NCBI GenBank assembly: GCA_003522805.1
Contig: DPIB01000200.1
Span: forward strand, 1 to 11,304
From: Fervidobacterium sp.
GTDB taxonomy: Bacteria; Thermotogota; Thermotogae; Thermotogales; Fervidobacteriaceae
Reading direction: 5' to 3'
DNA length: 11,304 nt
Shown here: positions 1 to 7,128 of the stretch, one piece after another
Layout: every line of letters starts with the position of its first letter
Numbering within the stretch: position 1 is the stretch's first letter
The notes under the pieces: model-generated
The model's input: only the letters and a program-made list of their open reading frames with translations
What the model was told of the DNA's origin: nothing
The model's database searches: none
Translations under genes and position numbers: made by a program

Positions 1-10
1 AACTTACTTA

Positions 11-39
11 TTGACAACAAACAAATATTATGGTATATT
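11..39 (+). promoter_or_regulatory. Sigma-A-type promoter for the acyl carrier protein gene
   Basis: A perfect -35 box TTGACA (11-16) and a -10 box TATATT (34-39) are separated by exactly 17 bases. This predicts a start near base 46 and a leader of about 75 bases before the ATG at 121. It is the best match to the housekeeping consensus in the window, which fits a highly expressed gene such as an acyl carrier protein. Confidence 0.75.
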
Positions 40-120
40 AACTTTCGATTGGATTTTTTAAAAGAAAAAGGGGTAGTTTCATCTTGAGAACGAACAAAAT
101 TAGAGAAAGGAGCATGGATT

Positions 121-345
121 ATGGAGGAGAGAGTATTTCAAATCATAGCTGATCAACTAGGGATCGATGTTGGTGATGTTACCATCGAAAAGAACTTGAT
201 GGAAGATTTAGGGGCAGATTCATTGGATATCGTTGATCTTGTCATGGCATTTGAAGACCAATTTGGTGTCAAGATAAGCGATCAAGACTTATCCAAAATC
301 AAAACAGTTAAAGATGTGATTGAAGCTATAAAAGAAAAATCCTAA
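121..345 (+). CDS. acpP: Acyl carrier protein
   Basis: This 74-residue acidic protein carries growing acyl chains as thioesters on a phosphopantetheine arm during cytosolic type II fatty acid synthesis. The conserved GADSLD motif places the modified serine at Ser34, at the start of helix 2. The four-helix pattern and the DLVMAFEDQFGV stretch after it are typical, and the length is normal for AcpP. The ATG is preceded by AAAGGAG (106-112) with an 8-base spacer. The gene has its own promoter (11-39) and terminator (420-460), so it is transcribed alone rather than with fab genes, at least within this window. A specialised carrier protein is possible, but the sequence is that of a standard housekeeping ACP. 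Confidence 0.95.
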   Translation: MEERVFQIIADQLGIDVGDVTIEKNLMEDLGADSLDIVDLVMAFEDQFGVKISDQDLSKIKTVKDVIEAIKEKS

Positions 346-419
346 TAGTTATATTCAAGCGAAAAATAAAACGAATAATATCTACAGATCCACTCAAATC
401 AAGAAGGCATAAGCATAGA

Positions 420-460
420 AAAAAGCTGTGGGCAAGTGTTCTGCCCCAGCTTTTTGTTTT
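420..460 (+). terminator. Intrinsic terminator after acpP
   Basis: The arm 420-434 (AAAAAGCTG, a bulged T, then GGGCA) pairs with 442-455 (TGCCC then CAGCTTTTT) around a 7-base loop. A T-rich run follows (TTTTTGTTTT to 460). It lies 75 bases downstream of the acpP stop and upstream of the next promoter, so it separates the two transcription units. The A-tract on the left arm also gives a weaker T-run on the other strand. Confidence 0.85.
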
Positions 461-484
461 CATCATCTATTTCTTTTGGTTAGT

Positions 485-515
485 TTGATGAGATTTTCCA
501 GTTTTCTGATATAAT
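485..515 (+). promoter_or_regulatory. Extended -10 promoter of the GDPD-folE2-GNAT operon
   Basis: TATAAT at 510-515 is preceded by TG at 507-508, giving the extended -10 form TGATATAAT. A partial -35, TTGATG (485-490), lies 19 bases upstream. That spacer is long, but an extended -10 tolerates a poor -35. The predicted start is near 522, about 50 bases ahead of the first gene. No other good promoter was seen before the terminator at 4919-4950, so it may drive all six genes. Confidence 0.6.
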
Positions 516-528
516 AAATAATGGATGA

Positions 529-548
529 TATGTAGCTTCAGCTATATA
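529..548 (+). promoter_or_regulatory. Inverted repeat at the very start of the operon leader
   Basis: Bases 529-537 and 540-548 form an inverted repeat centred on TAGCTTCAGCTA, with eight Watson-Crick pairs and one G-T pair in nine positions. It lies only a few bases downstream of the predicted start and ahead of the ribosome binding site at 561-569. It could be a repressor operator or a 5' stem-loop protecting the mRNA. No regulator family is recognised from the repeat. Confidence 0.3.
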
Positions 549-574
549 CAAACACATAGAAGAAGGTGAAAAAT

Positions 575-1270
575 ATGATCGTACTTGGTCACAGGGGTAT
601 TCCTGTTCTATGCACAGAAAATACTATTCAGTCTTTCTTGAAAGCATTGGAATGCGGTGCTGACGGGTTAGAAACGGATGTAAGATTAACAGAAGATGGT
701 ATACCAGTTCTGAGTCATGATGCGGATTTAACAAGAGTATTTGGAGCTGATGTCAAGATACGTGAGACTCCCCTTTCTAAACTTAAGGACTACACTATAG
801 AAGGGCAGACTATTCCAACTTTAGAAGAGTTTCTTCAAACAATTCCCAGTGGTAAGTATATAAATCTTGAAATAAAGGAAGCAGAGGCAGGGGAAATTAC
901 AGTTGAAATGTCGCAAAAGTTATATGATGGAGACATAATATATAGTTCATTTGATCATTGTTTGATCAATAAGCTCAAGTATCAACATCCAGCACTGAAC
1001 TTTGGTTACCTCTTTGACGAAACCCACATTAATATGACAATTGAAGAATTCTTATCTCTGTTTGAAAGAAACACTTTCAGTGCTCACCTACCAATAGACG
1101 CAAAACAGTATAATAGTGAGTTATTCAGAACACTCTTAGTTGAATTACGAAAGAGAGGAATTAAAATAGTCTTATGGAACGTCAATTCAAAGGACGAAGT
1201 GGAAGGTTTTGATAAACTGATCGATCATATCATAACTGATGATGTAAGACTCTTTGTAAATAGCCTGTGA
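575..1270 (+). CDS. Glycerophosphodiester phosphodiesterase (GDPD family)
   Basis: This 231-residue enzyme is predicted to hydrolyse glycerophosphodiesters, the deacylated phospholipid headgroups, to sn-glycerol 3-phosphate and an alcohol using a divalent metal. It is a TIM-barrel protein. The family signature is clear: GHRG with His6, the PVLCTENT loop, ETDV with Glu33 and Asp35 (metal ligands), and SHD with His48. Later family blocks are NLEIKE, SSFDH and the C-terminal LWNVN and ITDDV strands. There is no signal peptide, so it is cytosolic. I chose the ATG at 575 because AGAAGGTGA (561-569) sits just before it; an in-frame GTG at 566 lies inside that ribosome binding site. It is the first gene of the operon, 30 bases ahead of the next. 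The exact substrate cannot be read from sequence. Confidence 0.9.
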   Translation: MIVLGHRGIPVLCTENTIQSFLKALECGADGLETDVRLTEDGIPVLSHDADLTRVFGADVKIRETPLSKLKDYTIEGQTIPTLEEFLQTIPSGKYINLEIKEAEAGEITVEMSQKLYDGDIIYSSFDHCLINKLKYQHPALNFGYLFDETHINMTIEEFLSLFERNTFSAHLPIDAKQYNSELFRTLLVELRKRGIKIVLWNVNSKDEVEGFDKLIDHIITDDVRLFVNSL

Positions 1271-1300
1271 AAATTTCTAAACTTATCTGAGGTGATTGTT

Positions 1301-2239
1301 GTGCAACGATTATTACTAGCTATAGTCTTGTTATTTGTAGTTGGAACGATTTGGTATTCCCACAGTTCGGAGTATGTTGGGTATCTGTATAATAATAATA
1401 CCATATCACACGACTATTTAGCATTGGCCAAGGACAAGCTGAATTTTGTATCGGCAGATGTTGGTGATAATTTGGATAGCACCTTTCTTCGCTTTGCACA
1501 GAAAGGTGTGAGGATAATAATTGGGCCACCGCTCTCTTCGGATAGTGAAAGGATACTTCCATATCTTCAAAGATACAGAATGACTGCACTTTCTGCGACT
1601 ATAGCTTCAAATAAGGCTTTGAAATCAGGTTATGTTTATTCCCTAACTCCGTCAAATAGCCTTTTAATGCCGGTATTGTGTAATGTTCTAGAAAACATTG
1701 GTACAAGCAATATTTTACTGATTCTTGATCCAAATAATACTGCTTATAGCGATGAATTCAAAATTCTTCTAAGTCAGTACCAAGGTAAGGGCATATATTA
1801 CTATAATAAGGAATCTCTTGAGAGTCTAGATCTTGGATCTTTTGATACAGCTATATTCACGGTATTTACAATAACCGCAAAACAAGCAGCTGATATAATT
1901 CAGTTATTAAAAAAGGCAAACCCTAATATGAGAATAATTGGTACTAATTCGTTATTAAGTATGGACGTTGTAACCTTTGGGGGAAAGACTGCCGAAGGAG
2001 TATTAGTCTTGTATACATCTGAGTATACAGAATATCCGGAAATATCTCTTATCGATGAATGTGCCACCATAATCAATAGCCATAGATTCATTTCATCCGA
2101 GCAATTTAAGAGATTTCTCAACCATTCAGTAATAAGGTTGGAAAATGAGACAATATTTTTTGACGAAGATGGAGTAAAGAGGAATATCTATCTATACAGG
2201 ATTTCAGATGGTAAATTCAGATTAATCACAAAATGGTAG
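1301..2239 (+). CDS. Membrane-anchored periplasmic-binding-like protein (type 1 fold, LIVBP-like)
   Basis: This 312-residue protein opens with a hydrophobic segment (about residues 3-19, QRLLLAIVLLFVVGTIW), a signal peptide or membrane anchor without a lipobox cysteine. The rest resembles the branched-chain amino acid/amide binding proteins: a GVRIIIGPPLSSDSE stretch and a TALSATIASN stretch (domain 1 and hinge), NILLILDPNN (domain 2 strand), MRIIGTNSL, GVLVLYTSEYTEYPE, and a C-terminal FDEDGVKRN turn. It is shorter than usual (about 350-400 residues). The first alpha/beta units before the IIGP strand are strongly reduced. No permease or ATPase gene is adjacent, so it may act as a sensor or accessory protein rather than a transporter subunit. 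The GTG at 1301 is preferred because GAGGTGAT (1289-1296) precedes it; a GTG at 1292 lies within that site. The fold call is fairly secure, the function is not known. Confidence 0.75.
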   Translation: MQRLLLAIVLLFVVGTIWYSHSSEYVGYLYNNNTISHDYLALAKDKLNFVSADVGDNLDSTFLRFAQKGVRIIIGPPLSSDSERILPYLQRYRMTALSATIASNKALKSGYVYSLTPSNSLLMPVLCNVLENIGTSNILLILDPNNTAYSDEFKILLSQYQGKGIYYYNKESLESLDLGSFDTAIFTVFTITAKQAADIIQLLKKANPNMRIIGTNSLLSMDVVTFGGKTAEGVLVLYTSEYTEYPEISLIDECATIINSHRFISSEQFKRFLNHSVIRLENETIFFDEDGVKRNIYLYRISDGKFRLITKW

Positions 2240-2305
2240 AAGATGTACTAAAGATGATATATATTATTCAATTATCCAAGGCAAATCAGCAAAGGGGATG
2301 AATCG

Positions 2306-2833
2306 GTGAAAAGCGAAAAGTTTTGTCTTATCTTACTTACTATATTTGCTTGCCTTTTTTTGTTTACCTACAGCTACAATGCAAAGTTGTCAAATAATAT
2401 AGAAAAGATGCGAAAACTGACAAAGGCATACGAATTATATGTTTCAGGAAGTAACGAGTTTTCCAGGTATGTACAAGATAATAACTTGAAAGAACTGGAT
2501 TGGCTGATATCGAAGAAATTGTTATCCGATGTGCGCTCAAAGCTAGATCAAGCAAAAGAAAACTACAGGAAAGGGAATTATGCTGATGCATCAGTACTTT
2601 TGAGAGAAGTAAAGGATGTAGAAAATCCTTGGATGGATGAAATATATTTTTATCTCGGTATGTCATTGTACAAAATAGGTGAACTGGAAAGTTCTAAGCT
2701 TTTTCTCTCAGCATTTATTGAGAATTTCCAGTATTCAATATATCGCAAAGAAGCGTTACTGTTACTTAGGGATCTCTCAGGTGAGGATGTAAAGAGACGG
2801 GTGGATGATATACTGTCAAAAATGGGTATTTGA
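2306..2833 (+). CDS. Membrane-anchored TPR-repeat protein of unknown function
   Basis: This 175-residue protein begins with a short basic N-terminus and one hydrophobic segment (about residues 6-23, FCLILLTIFACLFLFTYS). The remainder is predicted helical and exported or membrane-tethered. Residues about 75-165 show tetratricopeptide-like helix pairs: AKENYRKGNYADASVLLREV followed by YFYLGMSLYKIGELESSKLF. This is the pattern of envelope TPR proteins such as the YbgF C-terminal domain and BamD, usually scaffolds for protein-protein contacts. The cysteine in the hydrophobic core (CLFLF) is not in a convincing lipobox. Start is GTG 2306 with AAAGGGGA (2291-2298) upstream; an ATG at 2298 reads into an immediate stop. 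It lies 66 bases after the binding-like protein and 37 before folE2, and may partner with the former. No specific function is assigned. Confidence 0.75.
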   Translation: MKSEKFCLILLTIFACLFLFTYSYNAKLSNNIEKMRKLTKAYELYVSGSNEFSRYVQDNNLKELDWLISKKLLSDVRSKLDQAKENYRKGNYADASVLLREVKDVENPWMDEIYFYLGMSLYKIGELESSKLFLSAFIENFQYSIYRKEALLLLRDLSGEDVKRRVDDILSKMGI

Positions 2834-2870
2834 TATTAAGCAGTAGTGATTAATAATGGAGGTAGATGCG

Positions 2871-3647
2871 TTGAAGGATGTGCAAAATCAATATGATTAT
2901 AGAAACGTGTATTTACATCGAGTTGGCGTGAAGGGTGTGAAATATCCAATTGTCGTTTTGGACAAAAGGAATGGCACACAGTCAACAATAGCTTCTGTAA
3001 ACATGTACGTTGATTTACCAAGAGACTATCGTGGTACGCACATGAGTCGTTTCATAGAGGTGTTAAATGAGTTCCACTTAGAGGTTCATCCAAAGAGAAT
3101 TAAGGAAATTCTAGAGAGGTTGAAGAGTGTTCTAAATGCTAGTAGAGGTGTTATAGAAGTAGATTTTCCATACTTTATATCTAAGAAAGCTCCTGTTACC
3201 GGTATAGAAAGCTATCTTGAATACCAATGTGCTTTCAATGCTGAGATGTACGAAAGTATTTTTAAGTTCGAAGTTTCAGTAACAACGCCTATCCATATAT
3301 TGTGCCCGTGCTCAAAAGAAATTAGCGAAAGAAGTGCCCATAATCAAAGGGCACTGTGTAAGGTTACATTTCATAGTCATGAAATGGTATGGATTGAGGA
3401 TATCATAAGTATCGTAGAGAGTAGTGCGAGTGCGCCAATATATACCTTACTAAAAAGGCCTGACGAGAAGTTTATAACAGAACTTGCATACGATAACCCA
3501 AGATTTGTAGAAGATGTTGCAAGAGATGTTGCACTAAAGCTTAGAAATTATGGTAAAATTAATTGGTATAAAATAGAAGTAGAGAGCTTTGAATCGATAC
3601 ATCTACACAATGCATATACTTGTGTATTGAGTGATGAAGTTCTTTGA
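2871..3647 (+). CDS. folE2: GTP cyclohydrolase IB (FolE2/MptA type)
   Basis: The enzyme converts GTP to 7,8-dihydroneopterin triphosphate and formate. This is the entry step to tetrahydrofolate and, in many bacteria, to queuosine. It is the prokaryote-specific IB form, which does not need zinc specifically. The 258-residue protein matches the family from end to end: KDVQNQYDYRN at the N-terminus, YVDLPRDYRGTHMSRF (residues 46-61), the catalytic CPCS with Cys145/Cys147, SAHNQRA with His157, RPDEKFITE (196-204), FVEDVARD with Glu214, and ESIHLH with His246. The TTG at 2871 is preferred because GGAGGT (2858-2863) lies 7 bases before it and family members begin M-KDVQ. The ATG at 2856 overlaps that site and adds five residues not typical of the family. 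All expected active-site residues are present. Confidence 0.95.
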   Translation: MKDVQNQYDYRNVYLHRVGVKGVKYPIVVLDKRNGTQSTIASVNMYVDLPRDYRGTHMSRFIEVLNEFHLEVHPKRIKEILERLKSVLNASRGVIEVDFPYFISKKAPVTGIESYLEYQCAFNAEMYESIFKFEVSVTTPIHILCPCSKEISERSAHNQRALCKVTFHSHEMVWIEDIISIVESSASAPIYTLLKRPDEKFITELAYDNPRFVEDVARDVALKLRNYGKINWYKIEVESFESIHLHNAYTCVLSDEVL

Positions 3648-3710
3648 TAGGAAGATTAGATATTCAAATTGCTATGAAAAGGTAATGGCTGTATGGGACG
3701 AGGTGAAGCA

Positions 3711-4031
3711 ATGACCGAACAACAGATACAGAAAATACTCACATTTCTAGGCTTTGCGGCAAGATCTAAGAACCTAGTTTTTGGCAAAGATATGCTTAGA
3801 GAGTACATCACAGATCCTGGAATAGCTAAGAAGATCGTTATCATTGCAAGAGATACTGGGGACAGAGTAAAGCGAGATTTGAAAATAAGGTGTCAGATGA
3901 ATAACGTAAAGTATTTAGAACTCTTTGAAAAAGCGGAGTTATCGAAAGCAATCGGAAAAGAAAGTATATCTGCTGTAGGTATCTCGGATGAGAATCTTGT
4001 GGACGGCATTTTGAAATTGTTGCCAGAATAA
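3711..4031 (+). CDS. L7Ae/L30e-family RNA-binding protein (YlxQ-like)
   Basis: This 106-residue protein belongs to the ribosomal L7Ae/L30e/S12e/Gadd45 family, whose bacterial members bind kink-turn RNA. The fold is seen in KILTFLGFAARSKNLVFGKD (helix 1 and the glycine-rich RNA-contact loop), AKKIVIIARDTGDRVKRDL (central strand and helix) and NNVKYLELFEKAELSKAIGK, ending in AVGISDENLVDGILKLL. Bacterial YlxQ/RplGA usually sits between nusA and infB. Here it lies 63 bases after folE2 and 23 before an acetyltransferase gene. The ATG at 3711 is chosen because GAGGTGA (3699-3705) precedes it; the upstream in-frame ATG at 3693 would place that site inside the gene. Whether it binds ribosomal RNA or an mRNA leader cannot be read from sequence. 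Confidence 0.88.
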   Translation: MTEQQIQKILTFLGFAARSKNLVFGKDMLREYITDPGIAKKIVIIARDTGDRVKRDLKIRCQMNNVKYLELFEKAELSKAIGKESISAVGISDENLVDGILKLLPE

Positions 4032-4054
4032 CAGTTTTTCCAGGAGGGGACTGT

Positions 4055-4912
4055 ATGAGTACTGAGACAATAGTGACGCTATCAGAATATCCATTGATAG
4101 ATTTTGTAAGATTGGTTAATAAGATATTCGCTGATTATGTTGTACCAATAGATTGGAATGTATTGACATTCAAAATGGATGCTCGAGAGAATTCTATATC
4201 GTTTAATGATTCATTCATTTTTTTGAGTGATGATATACCAACCGGTTTCATCCTGAATGCTATAAGGGGAAACAGAGCTCGAATAGATGCAATGGGCGTT
4301 ATCGAGAGCGAAAGAGGGAAAGGCCTTGCAGAACGCATACTTAAGCATGCTTTACATCACCTGAAGATTAGGAATGTTGAGACTACAATATTAGAGGTTG
4401 CTTCAACAGATGAGCGAGCCGTAAGATTCTATGATAAAAATGGTTATAGAATAATCAGGAACCTGCATACAATGATCTTAGAAAATCCTGAAATCTATAA
4501 AGCTGGAGAAGGTACTCATTCATATATGACAAGTGATTCAAAAGTTGTTTATCAGATAGCGTTAACTTACGAAATTCATCAACAGAGGTCTCCAAATTGG
4601 CAAAGGGAACCACTAAGCCTTCTTTTGGCTAATGGGAGATATAATTATGTACGTGTGAACACAAATGGAGAAGAGGGTTATTTTGTTTGGGGTAAGAATG
4701 CTGATGACTCAGCCTTCATAGTCGACTGTGGCTCAAAATCTGATAAATTAGAAAGCGTTATTCGGGATGCTATTGATTATATTGTAGCACAGACCAATGC
4801 TAAATTGATAAGTATTGTTGCAGTACCTGAAAATGACAAAATGTATAACGCACTTCAGCTTCTTGGTTTTAGGACAATTTTACTACAGTACGAGATGTTT
4901 AGAAAACTCTAA
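4055..4912 (+). CDS. GNAT-family N-acetyltransferase with C-terminal extension
   Basis: This 285-residue cytosolic protein has a GNAT domain in its first half. Motif A is RIDAMGVIESERGKGLAERI (about residues 76-95), with the acetyl-CoA pyrophosphate loop ERGKGLA. Motif B is ILEVASTDERAVRFYDKNGY (about 112-131), with the family Tyr126 and the FYDKNGY turn. Residues about 150-285 have no clear motif A. They do end with NAKLISIVAVPENDKMYNAL then GFRTILLQYEMF, which resembles the closing strands of a second, degenerate GNAT fold. Single GNAT enzymes are about 150-180 residues, so this is probably a two-domain form. The ATG is preceded by AGGAGGGG (4042-4049). It is the last gene of the operon, with the terminator beginning about 7 bases after its stop. 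The acceptor substrate is unknown. Confidence 0.85.
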   Translation: MSTETIVTLSEYPLIDFVRLVNKIFADYVVPIDWNVLTFKMDARENSISFNDSFIFLSDDIPTGFILNAIRGNRARIDAMGVIESERGKGLAERILKHALHHLKIRNVETTILEVASTDERAVRFYDKNGYRIIRNLHTMILENPEIYKAGEGTHSYMTSDSKVVYQIALTYEIHQQRSPNWQREPLSLLLANGRYNYVRVNTNGEEGYFVWGKNADDSAFIVDCGSKSDKLESVIRDAIDYIVAQTNAKLISIVAVPENDKMYNALQLLGFRTILLQYEMFRKL

Positions 4913-4918
4913 ATTCCG

Positions 4919-4950
4919 AATCCCCCACCAATTCAGGTGGGGGATTTTTT
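4919..4950 (+). terminator. Strong intrinsic terminator after the GNAT gene
   Basis: Bases 4919-4929 (AATCCCCCACC) pair perfectly with 4936-4946 around the 6-base loop AATTCA, and a run of six T ends at 4950. The GC-rich stem and T-run are the classic form for the plus strand. On the minus strand the same stem is followed by TTCGGAATTT, a poor U-tract, so it would stop the convergent importer operon only weakly. Confidence 0.92.
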
Positions 4951-5003
4951 AATAATTTAATAAATATAATCAGTGAGCAGTGAGATGATAGAAGATCTAT
5001 AAG

Positions 5004-6071
5004 CTAATGCGATTCTTTCCTGAGTTTCCAACCATGCATTGCTAGTGCAAATGCTATTACTGCATAAGCAATGAACTCTCTGAAGAATTCACCTATTTGT
5101 GGTTGTCCAAAAAGCTTGTTTCCAGCACTTGGAGCGACTATAAAAAGTGCATGGAAGAGTACAACCCCAATTATTGCATTCCAAATGCTTGCCTTTGTAG
5201 TTGTAGCACCTCCAACAAGCAAAGAAGCTATAGAGAACAATCCTATTTGCTCATGGCTGTTGTAAGTGTTGATTGTACCAATGTCTTGCAGATAAATTAT
5301 CTGACCCAGCGCTGCAAAGACAGTAGACAGTATGATAGCAATAATCCTTGTTTTGTCAACATTAATTCCCGCTGTTCTTGCAATATGCATATCTTGACCT
5401 ACAGCTTTGAAATCTTGACCAAGTTTGGTGCGCAAAAGAAAAGTAATCAGTAAACAAAGCCCCACAATTATGAATAGAGGAATCATATAAAATGTCACGA
5501 AGTTGATGCTTATACTCCAGACATTATTCAGTGCACCATCAACTATGCCGTAAAGGTCAACAGTATTCCTAAGTCCTACCCCTTGAGGTAATAGGAAACG
5601 TTGTGTAGAGAAAGGAATTATGGATCCAATAAAGAACAAGAAGATAAGTTGATAAACCCCGTTGGCAAAGAATCCCAGGATCATGGAAGTAATCATCTCT
5701 CTACCTTTAGCCCTATTTAACGTCTTACCAACAAGCCAACCAAGTATTACTGAAAAACCGCTGGCAAGAAGCATTGCCAGTAATATACCAGTCACACCTT
5801 TTATATTCCAATCGGCAACAAAGAATAAAGCAGCTTGCGCAGCCATTGCTCCCAATACTATTGCGAAATTCAACCCTAACCCAGCAATGACAGGAATTAT
5901 GAGTGAAAGTACCAAAAAAGTGTTTCTGCTTATTCTTCTAGCAATTTCTGAAAGTAAAAAGAGTATAGGGATTTTAGCCACAATGATTGCAGAGAGTGTT
6001 AACACACAAAAGACTATTGGAACTATATTATCAAGGATTACGCGCTTAAATGAGCTTGTCTTGTTTTCCAT
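5004..6071 (-). CDS. ABC transporter permease, second of pair (BPD_transp_2/RbsC-like)
   Basis: This 355-residue integral membrane protein, with about 8-10 hydrophobic segments, is one half of the channel of a simple-sugar/nucleoside-type importer. Recognisable features are the early GLGLNFAIVLGAMAAQ segment, GMLLASG-like packing helices, the cytoplasmic region TKLGQDFKAVGQDMHIARTA followed by GINVDKTR (the usual AVG-N---A---GI-V loop), and SIASLLVGGATTTKASIWNA near the end, which contacts the ATPase. Its ATG lies one base downstream of the preceding permease stop and follows AAAGGAGG (6083-6090 on the plus strand as its complement), so the two are translationally linked. It ends with TAG, showing that amber is an ordinary stop here. 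Substrate cannot be deduced. Confidence 0.9.
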   Translation of the reverse strand: MENKTSSFKRVILDNIVPIVFCVLTLSAIIVAKIPILFLLSEIARRISRNTFLVLSLIIPVIAGLGLNFAIVLGAMAAQAALFFVADWNIKGVTGILLAMLLASGFSVILGWLVGKTLNRAKGREMITSMILGFFANGVYQLIFLFFIGSIIPFSTQRFLLPQGVGLRNTVDLYGIVDGALNNVWSISINFVTFYMIPLFIIVGLCLLITFLLRTKLGQDFKAVGQDMHIARTAGINVDKTRIIAIILSTVFAALGQIIYLQDIGTINTYNSHEQIGLFSIASLLVGGATTTKASIWNAIIGVVLFHALFIVAPSAGNKLFGQPQIGEFFREFIAYAVIAFALAMHGWKLRKESH

Positions 6072-6072
6072 G

Positions 6073-7128
6073 TCAGCTTGCCTCCTTTTGAGTTCTTGTA
6101 AGGGCGTAGAGTATCATTCCGTTACTCACTATTAGTCTCATGACTTCTGTTATATCACCACGCGTTACTTGACTAAGAACTGGCAAGGAGACAGTAAGTA
6201 ATGTTTGGAACAATATAGTACCGAGCACAACATTCGCTACAGTTGCCCGCTTTATAGATGCTCCACCTATCAATATAGAGGCAACCGCCGGAAAAGTCAT
6301 GGAAAGTGGTGCCTGGTAAAGTTGCAAAAATCCGTAACTCTGTGCGTATACTATTATACCCACCCCACCTAAAACAGTAGAGAGTATTACAGCACTACGT
6401 CTTGCTTTTCTAGGATTCACACCTGAGCTAACGGCATAAAGTTCATTCTGACCTGTCAAGTCTATAGATAATCCTGTTCTTGTTTTAAAGAACAGATAGA
6501 TAACAAAACACATCAATGCAAAAAACAGAATAAGCCCTGTAGGAAAATAGAAAGCATCACCAATTTTGAATCGTAAGAAGTTGTTCAAAATCTTATCAAA
6601 GTAATTGTCTAACGTCAGTGTGTACCTAAGGCCCTTACCACCAATTGCCCATACCATCTCAGGACTTGTGAAAGGCAAAAGTAACCACATAATCGAAGTA
6701 AAAGCAACTACGGAATATCCTATGTATGTCTCAACCATCATTTCTTGGCCACGGACCCTATCCAGTAGCCAAGCATAAGCATATCCAAATGCAAGGTTAA
6801 ACAATACAGACAATAAAAGTGCCAAAAGAAAACCTGTGATACCTACAATTTTGAACTGCATGATTATTAGGACACCAAGTAATCCTCCTATTATGCCAAC
6901 TGGTAAACCGAAATTCGGACCTATACCAGCCCTAATGGTTGGGAGCATAGCAAGGACTAATACACCGTTCATACCAATTCTCACGACTGAATCGCTAAGC
7001 AAAGATGAAACAGAAGTTTGCGTAAATTCCGCAATGATGAAAAGTAAAACGAGAAATAATACTATAACAAGTGTGGGAATATCTATTTTCTTGATACCTT
7101 CTACCAAATTTTCTAGTACTTTATTCAT
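6073..7128 (-). CDS. ABC transporter permease, first of pair (BPD_transp_2/RbsC-like)
   Basis: This 351-residue membrane protein has an N-terminal membrane helix (about residues 17-35), then the SDSVVRIGMNGVLVLAMLP and GIGPNFGLPVGIIGG segments typical of the RbsC/branched-chain permease superfamily. The cytoplasmic loop TRTGLSIDLTGQNELYAVSS followed by GVNPRKAR precedes the last helices, and SILIGGASIKRATVANVVLG marks the ATPase-coupling region. It pairs with the downstream permease as a heterodimeric channel, as expected when two different permease genes follow one double ATPase. Its ATG at 7128 overlaps the last 8 bases of the ATPase gene and is preceded by AGAGGTGA, so its translation is likely coupled to that of the ATPase. 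The amber codon far upstream in the ATPase gene could therefore reduce its expression by polarity. Confidence 0.9.
   Translation of the reverse strand: MNKVLENLVEGIKKIDIPTLVIVLFLVLLFIIAEFTQTSVSSLLSDSVVRIGMNGVLVLAMLPTIRAGIGPNFGLPVGIIGGLLGVLIIMQFKIVGITGFLLALLLSVLFNLAFGYAYAWLLDRVRGQEMMVETYIGYSVVAFTSIMWLLLPFTSPEMVWAIGGKGLRYTLTLDNYFDKILNNFLRFKIGDAFYFPTGLILFFALMCFVIYLFFKTRTGLSIDLTGQNELYAVSSGVNPRKARRSAVILSTVLGGVGIIVYAQSYGFLQLYQAPLSMTFPAVASILIGGASIKRATVANVVLGTILFQTLLTVSLPVLSQVTRGDITEVMRLIVSNGMILYALTRTQKEAS

Noticed and set aside
5071..6135. Several long plus-strand open frames within 5071-6135, opposite the permease genes.
   Set aside because: They are antisense shadows of hydrophobic coding sequence, with proline- and serine-rich translations, no ribosome binding sites and no domain resemblance.
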